Below, piece after piece: positions 53,001 through 62,100 of a stretch of 64,000 nt of DNA; the stretch's first letter is position 1; the number at the start of each line of letters is the position of its first letter. The stretch is from Agelaius tricolor. Lineage: Eukaryota > Chordata > Aves > Passeriformes > Icteridae. The stretch spans positions 75,185,381 through 75,249,380 of the forward strand of contig JALJCS010000001.1 of assembly GCA_023055355.1 (NCBI GenBank), written 5' to 3'. The notes under the pieces are model-generated. The model ran no database searches. It saw only the letters and a list, made by a program, of their open reading frames with translations, and had not been told where the DNA came from. The position numbers were made by a program, and so were the translations under genes.

Positions 53001-56000
53001 TTGTCTATATAGAGGGCGTGGATTTTAAACTGAGAAGCTTAAACAATGTTTATAATCATGTTTATAACATTTGGCAGCAAACTGGTCAGAGCAACTTTTT
53101 GGAAACAGTTTTCTTTTATCATTCCCAGCATGCTTTTGGTTTTGGCCCTGCTTCAAGTAGAAGTTTTTCCATCCCGCTTGGGATTTTTTTTTTTTAAGAG
53201 AAGTAATCAGCTAAGAGTTATTATTATATGTTTTCAAACTTATATTGTGTTTTTAAAGTCATTCTTCCTGTTAGGATAAGACTTAAGATTGTTACATTCA
53301 AATTGTTAAAAAATAATCAAGTAGTCCTTTCAACATCTTATGCTGATTTATCTGCTTTTTTGCACCTCATTCAGTTTGGGTGAAGGAATTAAACTGGTCT
53401 GTTTTGCCTTCTCGACTGAGGATAGTTTGCCAGTGCTTTGTGGAGAGGCAGCTGAGGGCTTGCAGCCAGATTTTCAAAGGTACCAGATGCTGAAAGACAG
53501 AGAAACCTAAACGATTTTGAAAAGTTTTTTGCCCATTTCCCATGAAATTATCAGAATTGACACAGGGTAGGTGTTCTCTATTTCATGCCTGTTTAGAGTT
53601 GTATATCAAGGAGGTTTGGAAATCAGTACTGGGATGGTGCTTTTCTGGCTTACATTCAAGAAAAGAAAATAGAAAAGGAAGATGAAGTTGAGAATGTAGT
53701 TGGTTCTATTTTTTGTAAGAAAGAAAACACCAATGAGAGCAATAATGAATGCACAAATCCTTTGTTAATATTACTCTTCTATATGAATAATTGCCCAGAG
53801 TTTTCTTGAAAAACAAGCTTTACAAAACTAGAAGGGCTTTTGGTTTTGTATGTGCTTTTCTGCCCTTCTTTAATTTTTCTCCTGTCCTGGAGAGTGCTGT
53901 CACTAATTGTGAATTGGCAGTCAATGTATATGTCTTAATACATTTTTAAAATAAATTTGTAAATGTTTTAACACATTTAAGACATGCATACATGCACATC
54001 CAAATATCACATGAGCAAGCAAGAAGATATTTTTGCAGCATTTGTGCTGCTCATGTGAGGCTGGGAAGTAGTATGGATTTGAACATAATTCGTTCATGTG
54101 CGTGCCCTAATAGGTGACCCTTCCATGATTGACCTGGACTCTGACTGGAAGGCTCCCACGGAGGAGTGGGGAAACTGGACTGGAGTTGAGGAACATCAGA
54201 CGAGGGATGAGAAGAAGGTGAGGCAGTGCTGTTGATGGCCAAGGGAGACCTGGTCCACTGGGGTCAGTCTCATCCACACTGGGGTCAGTCTCATCCACAC
54301 TGGGGTCTCCAGTCCAGCCCTGGAGCCAGGCTCCTTTGGTTGTGGGGGCTTTCTCATGCTGGGAGGAAATGCTTGGCATGGTCCCTGCCTCACCTGTCTA
54401 AGATAGCTGGAGCTGGGGAACACACTTGCAGGAGGCATGAGATGGGCTGGGGAGAGCTGGTTGGTTCTGGGAGTTCATCATCCCCCTGTGATCACTGTCC
54501 TAAGCAGCAAACCTTGGGTGTTTGCACCCTACTGCTGCTGACCTTCTCAAATACCCAGGCCTTAAAAGAGGTGTGGAGTCCAGAGCTGACACAGCCTTCA
54601 CAGGATCTCAGGCAGCCAGGACATATTTATTTAAGTTTGCTGATAAGAGGGTTTGGTGACAGTGATACAGTGGTATCTTGGGTGGAGATGTAGAAGCAGA
54701 AGTCTTGCTGTTTAAATGCTTTCTAGAAGCCCAGAGAAATGTTCCCTTTGGGCAGCAGTGGGAAGAGCAGGCTGAGCTTTTTGCAAAGATATGTGTTAAG
54801 CTGAGGTGTGCACCCTATCCAGAGAGACAGCCCCTTGTACACTGTCAACACATACTCCTGGAGGTAATCAGTTTTCCTGAAAAAACCAAAATTAGCTGTC
54901 CCATGACTCCTCTTACAAAATCTCTGATGATTTCAGGATTTGCCAAAAGGCAAAGCAGGCATTCGTTTCTGTCTTTCTGGACCTGAAAGTAAAACACGAC
55001 GGAAGAAGAAGAAGATGGAAGTGAAGGAAGCAAAGGGTGGAGCTGGACTGAGGCATGTGAGTATTTTGTATTCCAAGAGTAGTGTTTGGTTTTCCATTAG
55101 CAGAGGGGGATTCTTCTCTCTTAGGATGACCTAAGGGAGACTTTTCTTCCTCTCTGTCTTCTGGCTTTCTCTTCTCTTTTCTCCCTGTCTTCCCATAAAA
55201 AGCAGTTATGAACACAGGGAACAGTGGAGTTTTGCAACATGGTATTCCCTAACATATTTTCAAAACACTTTGATTTTGCAGTACAGAATGTTGTGCACTA
55301 AACTTGGAATGCATCTGCCTAAACATTTTTTCATCCATGATTAAAACCAGATGCACTCCAAATTTAGCGTACAATTGGCCTGTCTTTCATCTGTAGCTGA
55401 AGGTCACCCAGAGATATCAACAGTAATGAAAAGGTGGTTCCCAAAAGTCAGTGAAGATAAAACAAGGCCATTGTTATACCACTAAAAAGCTTATTGAGAG
55501 AAAAATGTCTCAGAGTGTAATAGAGAAAGGCTGTGGAGAATGTCAGTTCATTTGGGATGGAAAGTGCACAGGAACAGAATGTTGACTGGCTTTTGGTCCA
55601 GTGCTTGCCTGTGACTGGTGTTCAGTGAAATGAGAAATTGTGGGGGAAATGCCTGAAATGTCCAAATTGTATTTCATTCACTTGTCATAGAATGTGTTTT
55701 GGACATGTACAGCTGCATTTTTTTTTTTTAAATCATATGTCTTCCCCTCACACCCACTGTGGTCTCTCATGATCCTCGAGACGATTTTGCTCCCAGATCT
55801 CCTGATGCTCCCATTTTAAGGGACAGGTTTTAACTGCCTGACTGACCACAGTCCACATAATCATTAGGACATCCTAGAGTTCCCAGAGTGCTGCCATACC
55901 TTTTTATATCCTTTTTGGACATAAAAAATGAAATTACTTATGAAGCCAGATCCACAAAGTTGCTCATCCCACTCCAGTGTTTCTGTGGACCCTAGTCACT

Positions 56001-56975
56001 TAGCACTCACTGGGCACATGTTGCTCTTCAGTGTCACTACACGATGACAGTACTTTCATCTCAGTATTTCTTGCTGCTCTTCTGTTCACTGGGAGAAACA
56101 AGGGGAAAAATAACACTGAAAGACAACTTCAACACTTTAATCCCCTCTAAAACAAATAAATAAGAGGTAGGTAGATAACATGGCGAACTATTCTAATCAT
56201 ATAAAAATTTATTTGTCCTGCAGTTTCTTTAAATGCCCCACAATAATGACATTTTCTCTCATATTTTGTACTTGCATATGCTTCGTTTAACTCATATGCT
56301 TAGTGAAGCATATTGTTTCAATTAAGCCCCAGCAAGGTTTGCAAACAAGAATGGAAGAAGGCCCCAGGGACTTGATATCTACAAGAGATAGCAGTGATGC
56401 AGTGAGTGCTTCCTTCGAAAAATCCTTGGACATTGTTAATAATTCACCCAATAATGGTAAGTGATTGTTTTTGCACATCTGATGAATTTTCAGAATAATG
56501 TGTAATCTAAGAAGTATTCACAAATGCATTTTTAAGTGAATATGTGAAATGCTTCTCCTTTAGCTGCATATTTTAATTCTTTGAGAGGCTCTGTATTACT
56601 CAGAGGCTATTCTGACAAATACTTGTTGCTGTTCCTCTCAGAGTTACTGAGCAAAAAAAAAGCTAGTATTGCATTTAGTGACTGTAATTTTTGCACAGCT
56701 CTTTTCAACATGAAACAGAAGCAAATATGAGTGAGTCAGAGCCCACTTAAAAACACTGAGTCCTCCCCATGATTTTGAATTACCCCAGAAAGTAGGTGGC
56801 CCTTGTAAAACACATCTAAAAACCTTTAAATCCTCTTCGTCAGGCAAAAAGCCAACAGTTCTCAGAGATGCAATTGCACGTGGAAGGTTTGTGCATTGTC
56901 CCTGTTGTTTGTATGGCAGGTGTACCTGGAAAAAAGGAGAGGAGGAAGAGGAAGAAAATGAAGAAAGAGACTTGA
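28576..56975 (+). CDS. MTDH-like: Metadherin/LYRIC-family gene, 11 coding exons (span)
   Basis: Joining eleven GT-AG exons gives one open frame of about 429 residues that splices in consistent phase (0,0,1,1,1,1,1,0,0,1). In order it has a 17-18 residue N-terminus, a hydrophobic membrane segment (about 19-39), 14 glutamates (62-75), PKKKRK (123-128), VWQTKISSREKR (154-165), DDAW (289-292), DSDWKAPTEEWGNW (304-317), RRKKKK (351-356), and a basic tail ending KKET. Human metadherin (582 residues) has the same order: membrane helix, AWETKISHREKR, DDEW, SDWNAPAEEWGNW, Lys-rich stretches, and an end in RRET. Known family members are ER/nuclear-envelope and tight-junction scaffold proteins that bind the nuclease SND1. 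Function here is inferred from that family. The protein is shorter and strongly diverged, so a paralog is more likely than the ortholog. Family assignment is firm; ortholog status is open. Confidence 0.85.
29661..29782. repeat. Direct repeat, copy A
   Basis: About 122 bp that recur at 30160-30282 with roughly 80% identity. Shared cores include AAGACAAACAAAATGAATTT, GTGCTATAAAATAA and GAACAGAAATGTGTCAG. The unit is not a repeat family I recognise. Confidence 0.85.
30160..30282. repeat. Direct repeat, copy B
   Basis: Second copy of the 122-bp sequence at 29661, same orientation, offset by 499-500 bp. The 378 bp between the copies shows no obvious retroelement or transposon feature. Confidence 0.85.
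31450..32555 (-). mobile_element. CR1 LINE 3' part, antisense, split by an LTR
   Basis: The minus strand encodes the CR1 ORF2 C-terminus: RLDIRKKFFTTRVVRHWNRL, then PREVVGAPSLQVFKDRLDGA at 31540-31670. The 3' end lies at about 31450-31500 (GAATGGTTTGGGTTGGAAGG on plus). Homology resumes after the LTR at 32238 (CCTGAAGTTATCTCTTTTGC) and continues past ACTCGCTCCAACAGGTCCAT to about 32555. It is 5'-truncated. Confidence 0.92.
31794..32232 (-). mobile_element. Solo LTR of an endogenous retrovirus inside the CR1
   Basis: A 439-bp block interrupts the CR1 exactly. It starts with TG and ends with CA on plus, so on minus it reads TGTCCTGG...CA. Its minus-strand 5' end, with CAGGGTTAATTTT, resembles LTRs common in songbirds and related birds. 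Flanks ATCAC (31789-31793) and GTCAC (32233-32237) look like a 5-bp target duplication with one change. No internal retroviral genes remain, so it is most likely a product of LTR-LTR recombination. Confidence 0.75.
39270..39329 (+). CDS. MTDH-like: Exon 2 (20 codons)
   Basis: A 60-nt phase 0-0 exon after a pyrimidine-containing acceptor (CTTCTTAG) and before donor GTACAG. It encodes VPVNGHLITSVNIREKKLLK, residues 103-122. It sits where human metadherin has PNGRTVEV after the EEQ-basic block, and shares the NG and a following basic stretch. It follows the 10.4-kb intron 1. Because the exon is symmetric, skipping it would keep the frame. Confidence 0.75.
39330..40524 (+). other. Intron 2
   Basis: Bounded by GTACAG and CTGCAG. 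It carries a sense CR1 3' fragment and little else. Confidence 0.75.
39699..39862 (+). mobile_element. CR1 LINE 3' end
   Basis: Sense CR1 tail: TTGCCCAGAGAAGCTGTCTG, GGCTCTGAGCAGCCTGGTCT, GGTGGCAGGGGGGTTGGAAC, and the terminal repeat ATTCTGTGATTTTGTGA. Lies in intron 2. Confidence 0.93.
40525..40615 (+). CDS. MTDH-like: Exon 3: basic PKKKRK motif and acidic tail
   Basis: Starts after ACTGCAG and ends at GAAG|GTAAC in phase 1; encodes residues 123-152 plus the first base of codon 153. It opens with PKKKRK, a textbook monopartite nuclear-localisation signal, and ends with EEE before the next exon's GVWQTK. Human metadherin has a KKNKKKSK cluster followed by KEVDEG at the same place. Nuclear import is an inference from the motif. 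Confidence 0.85.
40616..42988 (+). other. Intron 3
   Basis: Bounded by GTAACA and TTGCAG. Contains an A/G-rich low-complexity stretch at 40960-41020. ORFs of up to 135 codons match no family. Confidence 0.75.
42989..43057 (+). CDS. MTDH-like: Exon 4: conserved family block (W-TKIS-REKR)
   Basis: Lies between TTGCAG and GGTAAATG, 69 nt, phase 1-1, residues 153-175. It encodes GVWQTKISSREKR followed by a basic helix-like run. Human metadherin has GAWETKISHREKRQQRKR here, the best-conserved short block outside the tryptophan motif. This match first identified the family. Confidence 0.92.
43058..44952 (+). other. Intron 4
   Basis: Starts with GTAAAT. No convincing extra exon was found, though human metadherin has residues between the blocks of exons 4 and 5 that are not represented here. 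Confidence 0.6.
44953..45138 (+). CDS. MTDH-like: Exon 5: low-complexity middle region (start uncertain)
   Basis: The donor is clear (AATGTAG|GTGAGT). The reading frame is open from about 44895 to the donor, and encodes AEPAFDWDEKRAVWPLTEDTG and onward to SEDDVFSNV, residues 176-237. The last part resembles the human exon end SDRSIFSGIG. The acceptor is ambiguous. CTCAG|TG at 44953 keeps phase with exon 4, and GAG|CA at 44935 would also fit (six more residues). The stronger CCCCAG at 44929 does not fit unless an unseen exon lies in intron 4. Confidence 0.68.
45139..46022 (+). other. Intron 5
   Basis: Bounded by GTGAGT and TTCAG; nothing else recognised. Confidence 0.75.
46023..46097 (+). CDS. 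MTDH-like: Exon 6 (25 codons)
   Basis: Acceptor AATTCAG, donor TTAG|GTGAGT, 75 nt, phase 1-1, residues 238-262. It encodes GTWDIADVKSC and ends in SRDL. I see no clear counterpart in human metadherin as I recall it, so it may be lineage-specific or too diverged to align. Both splice sites are strong and the phase fits its neighbours. Confidence 0.78.
46098..47665 (+). other. Intron 6
   Basis: Bounded by GTGAGT and TGTGCAG; no repeat or ORF of note. Confidence 0.75.
47666..47764 (+). CDS. MTDH-like: Exon 7: DDxW exon
   Basis: Acceptor TGTGTGCAG, donor CAGG|GTACGT, 99 nt, phase 1-1, residues 263-295. It carries W279 and DDAW at 289-292. The human counterpart exon has the same coding length (about 34 residues with the split codon), a tryptophan in the middle and DDEW near its end. 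The match in length, position and motif makes this a confident exon although overall identity is low. Confidence 0.82.
49945..50330 (+). mobile_element. CR1 LINE 3' fragment
   Basis: Sense CR1: GGAGTCCTGTGTCCATTTCT, CAGAGATATACTGGAGAAGG, GTGGTCAGGCAACAGAACAG, GTGGGACTAGACAATTTCCA, ending near GATTCTGAAATTGTCATTCTG. An older, more diverged copy than those at 15.5 and 39.7 kb. Confidence 0.88.
52489..52542. repeat. 27-bp tandem duplication
   Basis: Two identical adjacent copies of a 27-bp unit starting TCAGAGCTTTGGGATAAG. Perfect identity suggests a recent event. Confidence 0.95.
54114..54217 (+). CDS. MTDH-like: Exon 8: SND1-binding-type two-tryptophan motif
   Basis: Acceptor CCTAATAG, donor AAG|GTGAGG, 104 nt, enters in phase 1 and leaves in phase 0, residues 296-330. 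It encodes DSDWKAPTEEWGNW with W307 and W314 seven residues apart. In human metadherin the equivalent SDWNAPAEEWGNW segment inserts two tryptophans, also seven apart, into pockets of the SND1 staphylococcal-nuclease-like domains. The near identity here, in a poorly conserved protein, suggests that SND1 binding is kept. Confidence 0.92.
54218..54936 (+). other. Intron 8
   Basis: Bounded by GTGAGG and TTTCAG. Carries a 21-bp tandem repeat shortly after the donor. Confidence 0.8.
54258..54307. repeat. 21-bp tandem repeat near the exon 8 donor
   Basis: Two perfect copies of CTGGGGTCAGTCTCATCCAC-A plus the start of a third (CTGGGGTC). Confidence 0.95.
54937..55056 (+). CDS. MTDH-like: Exon 9: Lys/Arg-rich region
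   Basis: Acceptor GATTTCAG, donor CAT|GTGAGT, 120 nt, phase 0-0, residues 331-370. It contains SKTRRKKKKMEVKE (349-362). Human metadherin has a polylysine stretch (GKSKKKKKKKKK) in this part of the protein, known there as a nuclear-localisation signal. As a symmetric exon it could be skipped without a frameshift. Confidence 0.85.
55057..56332 (+). other. Intron 9
   Basis: Bounded by GTGAGT and CCCCAG. It holds the 27-bp-stem hairpin described separately. Confidence 0.75.
55291..55374 (+). ncRNA. Hairpin, possible intronic microRNA precursor
   Basis: Arms 55291-55317 and 55348-55374 pair at 24 of 27 positions (one G-U, three mismatches, no bulges) around a 30-nt loop. The size and mismatch pattern fit a pre-miRNA hairpin in the sense strand of the host intron. 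A short palindromic transposon remnant would look the same. No known miRNA seed was recognised. Confidence 0.35.
56333..56456 (+). CDS. MTDH-like: Exon 10: Ser-rich acidic linker
   Basis: Donor AATG|GTAAGT is strong. The acceptor CCCCAG at 56332 was preferred over an in-frame AAG six bases upstream (56326), which would add two residues. Encodes residues 371-411 with STRDSSDAVSASFEKS. The human protein has a comparable Ser/Asp-rich stretch before its C-terminus. The polypyrimidine tract is weak, so the exact start carries some doubt. Confidence 0.78.
56457..56919 (+). other. Intron 10
   Basis: Bounded by GTAAGT and TGGCAG; no features recognised. Confidence 0.8.
56920..56975 (+). CDS. MTDH-like: Exon 11: basic C-terminus and stop
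   Basis: Acceptor TATGGCAG, then 18 codons and TGA at 56973-56975. Encodes GVPGKKERRKRKKMKKET, residues 412-429. The family C-terminus in human is KKKKKARRET, so both a basic cluster and a final ET are shared. This cluster is probably a nuclear/nucleolar localisation signal by analogy. Confidence 0.88.
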
Positions 56976-59125
56976 GGGAGCTGTGTCGCTGCCAGGGTGC
57001 CAACCTGATGGGGCAGACATGCCAATGAGCTGCAAGGATTCTGCTTTCTGCGATGCTGCTGAGCCCCAGGCAAAGAGAGGCTCTGGGAGACCTCCCAGCG
57101 AGAGGAAGAGAAGAGGAGCAGTGAGCCAGAGAGCGTGAGTGTGTGAGAGAGGAGAGAGGGAGCAGGCTGTGCACAGGAGGTGGTTTTGAAACAGAGTGGC
57201 TGTTCATTGCAAGCTGCTGCCCTTGATCAAAAGCTGTTGAATGGGGTTTGACTGGTTGCATTAAGTCCTTTCAGTTTTTTGCTGTCATGTTGTTTGTCAA
57301 CTTGTAGTGTTCTATGCCATTGTAGAAATAGTCGGGCTGTACCTGACTGTGATTGTACTTTGGTCCTGTGGAGGATCCTCCAGCTAGTCTGGTCTCCCCT
57401 GGCATTTCTGCAGAGGTGCTCATCGACAGGCTAGTAATGTACAGAAGGAAGCACTGTTCAGAAACAAAGGGAGAATAACATGGATCATTCTCCAACCTCC
57501 TAACTCTTTTAAATCCTTGGTGGCTGCTATTTGTCAGACTTTTGCCTCTTACCTTGCCATATTTATACTTTTTACCCCACATCAGACTAGTTTGCTCCTC
57601 AAAGAACATTTCTAAAGGAGGTTTTTAACTTGTTTGGAAAGATGGTCTAAACCCATTTTTTCCCCTGGATTTCATGGTGGACTAAAGTTTAAAGTCTGTA
57701 TGTCCAAAGCATGTTGCATTTGTACTTATAGTAGGCTGAGGTAACTTTTAAAAATAATTTTTCTTAACCTGATGTTTGGAAGTTTTTTATCATTTTGTCA
57801 CTTGAATATTCTAATATAAACTAAATTTGTGAATGAAGTTTTTAAGTCAGTTTAGTATTTATTGATGGGTGTGTATTTCTCCTTGTCAGAGGGCTCATAG
57901 TATGGAGGAGAATGTGTTACAATAGAATACTGTGGTTTATAAACAATGCTGAACTGACACCACTAAAAGCAGAAGCCTTTTATCCCCAGCGGAGCTGCAG
58001 CTTTGGTGGTAGCTGGGGGCTCTTCTGTAGCTGGTAGACAGTCCTGAGACTCTGCCTGACCCATCCCAGAAGTGCTGCCTCAAAGGATGAGATCGTTTTT
58101 CTCAAATCTCCATCTGCATTTGACTCTGTGCCTTTGGAGATGGGGGGGGACAGTTACTAATGCATGTTAAATGTGTGCACATTTGTAGGCTTTGGGCTGA
58201 TGCTGTGAAACTCTTCACTAGGACAGTGAATAACCAGGGATGTCCGTGGCTTTACACTGCCACAGCTGCACTCCTGTTTGCATCATGGAGCCAGAGGAGA
58301 GCTCTGTGCTTCCGCCATTGCATCCCTGATCCCCAATCCCAGCTTGTCTAAGCTTTACTTGCAGCTCAACACTTTTCCCTGCTGGCCTTCATCTGTTGCA
58401 TAGCTGTCAGATCAGCTGTACCCTTCAGAGAAGCAATTAACTGCAGCAATGTATTTGTGTTTAGAGTTTAGCTACTACATGCTGAAGCTGCTATACGTTG
58501 AATCATTCTTGTGCTGTGATTTTTGGGGTAGTTAGCTGTACCATGTGCCCTGAAATTTAGCACAGTAGGGTTTTTTCAGAAGGCAGGGGATGGGTAATCT
58601 TAACTGATGCCACTTAACAGCCCACTGTCTAGGACCTGCACATCTTGGTGTTTGTGTCTCAGTGTAGGCGAAATATTGGCAGTTCATGAATGGACTGAAC
58701 AGACCAAAGAGCTTTTATGGGGAAAGCAACTGGTTTGGAATAGAAGCATAACAAGAAAATACATGGCCTTGCTGGAGGAACAGGTACAGCAAGTTCAAGG
58801 ATTTAGAAGATGTGGTAATGAGTATGTGGGTAATGAACAAAGTTCTGCTATCTCTGAAGCCAATGGAAAACATTCATTGACCTCATTGGGGCCAGGATGT
58901 TGCCCATGGCCTTTGCTTAGCATTGAAGCACTGTCATGCAAAAAAGAAAGAAAGAAAAAAAAAAGAGATAAAGAAAAGCTCTTGGTGGACTACAGATTTC
59001 TTCTGCTTTTTTTTCTCTATATCTGCTTGTAAACGTTTTGATGTCTTTGTAATTATGCTTTATTTCAACATTTTTCAGTATTTCAAATGCCACTGTTTTT
59101 ATAATAAAACATTAAAACTTTTGTC
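56976..59125 (+). other. 3' UTR of the MTDH-like gene
   Basis: About 2.1 kb follows the stop codon with no further family match. It ends about 15-20 bases after the AATAAA at 59103 and is followed by T/G-rich sequence. The 3' end is inferred from the signal only; earlier alternative cleavage cannot be excluded. Confidence 0.55.
59103..59108 (+). terminator. Polyadenylation signal AATAAA
   Basis: A canonical hexamer lies in the downstream part of the putative 3' UTR. About 30-60 bases further on there is T/G-rich DNA (GAGGTGTTTTATTT, TTGTATGTGTTTG), the usual downstream element. Confidence 0.6.
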
Positions 59126-62100
59126 CAAAGCCCAACACTCATGAGGTGTTTTATTTAATTTGTATGTGTTTGAGTAAGAGCATGTGTTTTTTGCTAGAAC
59201 CATTCAATTTTCAAGCCTTTTTTAAGAGATTCCCTTTATCTGAACTCTTCAATGTTTAGGAAATCCTAGTGACATTCTTTTGTTGTTGGGATGAAAGAAC
59301 AATCCAGACTTATAACACTGACAAGCTGACTGAGGTGCTGATGATAAGCAGCAGCAAATGATATTACTGTTTTTGTGTCAAATTCTTCAGTACCCCTCTT
59401 CCTGACTTCAGTGGTGTCTGAGGGTTGCATTTTCCTTCTGGCCTCACTGTTTCACCCCTGGGAATTCATCACAGTAATACAGAGATGGGCTCAATAGTTT
59501 ACAGCAGCACATTATTTAATACCACTCTCTAATGTAGGCAAAAAGAATACACTTCTACAACTAAATATTCTTGATCATAGGCTTTCCTAAATAATTGAAA
59601 AGCACCTTTCAGGGTAAATTAGGTGGCAATGTACAGCATGCCTGTGTGATTAATCTCTTTTGTCAGCAGTTAGGAAAGGGTGTATTGGTTGTTGCTTGTT
59701 TGATATGGCTGTGGCAGTGCCTGGAGCCTTCCAGTACCACGTCCCCCAGCAGTGCTGCTGCACAGGCTCCCAGGGATGCAGAAGTGCTCTTCAGTGAGAG
59801 AACAGAATTTACAAAAACAACCAAATCAGAACACAAAGCTCTAAGCAACTCTTGTCAACTTCCATTCTTTCACTTCCCATTTGTCAGAGGCTGAAAAATC
59901 ATCACACAGCTTAATAAATGGTCTCTGCAGTTGCTTTGAAAATCAGACAAAGCTTTGAGTTCCTGAAGAAACTCCCCTTCATCACCACATGTTCAGGTGA
60001 ATCCCTGGTTTCTGTGCTTTTAGGACAGAGGCTGTGCAGATCATCAGCCTGCTCTGCTGCTCCTGGCTTCAGGAGGGTTAACTGGGTGTGCTGGATGTGT
60101 GCATTCTCCCAGTCTCTGATCTTTGCTAGCTGAAGACTATTGAAAATCCTCAGACAGAAGATTCAACATCCCCCCAACATGCTGAAGCACTGATTGAGCT
60201 ATAACTGAATGTTATTCCTTAGAAGAGTAAATAGAGAGTAGTTCTCTCTGGTCATTCAATAACTCAGTGTAGCCTAATTGCCCGTTCATGGGCCAGGTCC
60301 AGCTGGCACCCCGTGCCTTTTCCCTAAGCAATTCATTAGCTGCTTGAGGGGCACTTGCCTTAGGAACAGCCAAAAGCTCTCCACATGCCTGCAAATGGCC
60401 CAGCAACTGGAAATCGAGCCTCTGGTGCAGCCACAGTGTGGGATGTGGGATGAAGTGTGGCTGGCAAGCGTCTATGATCTCATTAAGGGCAAGCAATTAA
60501 TTGTTACAGCTGCAGCTGTAAATGATGAAATACATGGCTTTAAGTTTCCACTTTCTCCTAAACTCAGTCTGCTCTATTTTTCTAATGATGCTCTTTCTTG
60601 TGGGCAGCTCTTGAAGGGGGAAGATTGGCTATATCCCTAATAAAAGAGCCATGTCCAGATGTGATGAATCCATAGGCATTAAGATGTGGCTGATTATGTA
60701 ACTGACAAGCTCCTGACCTACAAAGTTGTGTTTACTTGCAGGCAGACAGCAGGATGCAGATGTAGAGGCTGAAGGTTCACACTCAAACCATGGTGTAACA
60801 CTGCCAGGGTAAAGACAGGCAACCATAGAGAGGAATTTGGCCTGCTGTTCCATAATTATCCATAACTGTAATTGTCTATAATTATCATCAAGGTCCCACC
60901 CAATGTGGAGATCAGTGGCACAGCCAACATGTGCACAAGCTGACTAGCAGGTAGACATGCTAATTGCCTGGCAGGAAATAATTTCTTTGCTATGCTTACA
61001 ACATGGGCCTACTCTGTAGTGCTGAGTATTTTCTAAAGGTAAGCTGAATGTTGTGAGAGAGGTTTTTTAAGTCATGGGCCACAAAAATCAGATATAGGAA
61101 ACCTTGTCCTTCTTTGATTGTACTGAATGAGACCCAGGGATCTTTTCAAGGTAAAATGAACTTTCTAGTATGTGCCATCCCTGACATTCAGCCCTGCAGG
61201 TGTTCTTGCAAAGGAAAGATCCTCCTGTACTGACTGCACAGACACTGTAATGCATTGATCTCAGAAACAACTCTGTGTCTTCTGGGGAAAAGGCCACTGT
61301 AAGAGTAATTGACCCCTGTGTCATCCCACCAAGAGTGTACCAGAAACTTGGCAAACACTATTTTCTATCAAACTTTGATTCTCCTAGTACACATGATTTT
61401 CCTTTGGTGGTGGTTCTGTGCAGCACACCTTGCAGGGACTCACAATAAACGGCTTCATCGAGCTCTTCTGGCAGCACCAGTCTCCTGCCACTGTGTTCCT
61501 CCTGGACACCTGCTGGTGTCCCCAGCTGCAAAGCCAGTCAAGGAGCTCATGTGTAAAGAAACCACAGCCATTAGGGGGTGACTCCCTGCCTCCCTGAGGA
61601 GGCAGTGTTCAGGTGCTCAGGCTCCTCCTGCTCACCCCGCCAAGATTCATGGAGGGGCAAATCCAGGCTGAGGCCGGAAGGGAGAGGCTGCCAGTGAGTA
61701 CAGGAGATTTTCAATTTCCAGTGCTCACTGTTGTTCATGTGAAAGCACTGAGATATTGCAAGTACCATTTTAGATCGTGTTATTTTTAGACATTTTCATA
61801 GCTCCTCAACTGTGTGGAGGCTGCTATAAATGAACCACAGCTCTTTTAGTTTTGAATATTTTGATTCTCTAAATGAAGAAAAGAATTTTATTCGGTGTTT
61901 AAGACTTAGAAAATCTGAGCATACAGTGAGTAACCCAGAAACAGTCCTGGGTTTAGAGAAACTTTATATCATGCTGTCATATTTTAGCTTATTTTCTAAC
62001 CCTGACTTTCTGACCCATCTGTTATGAGTTTAAAAGGTTTGGAACTGAGTTAAACTGACTCATACTGGTAAAAGATAATTCATATTGTTAACAGCAACCA

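Larger units (their letters stand above)
47765..54113 (+). other. Intron 7 (6.3 kb)
   Basis: Bounded by GTACGT and TAATAG. Contains a TA dinucleotide run at 48715-48734, a sense CR1 fragment at 49.95-50.33 kb and a 27-bp tandem doublet at 52489. A 203-codon frame at 50.63 kb has no recognisable domain. Confidence 0.75.

Noticed and set aside
56644..57261. 205-codon minus-strand ORF over exon 11
   Set aside because: It is antisense to the confirmed terminal exon and is Ser/Leu-rich, as expected from the complement of the Lys/Arg-rich coding and flanking purine-rich sequence.
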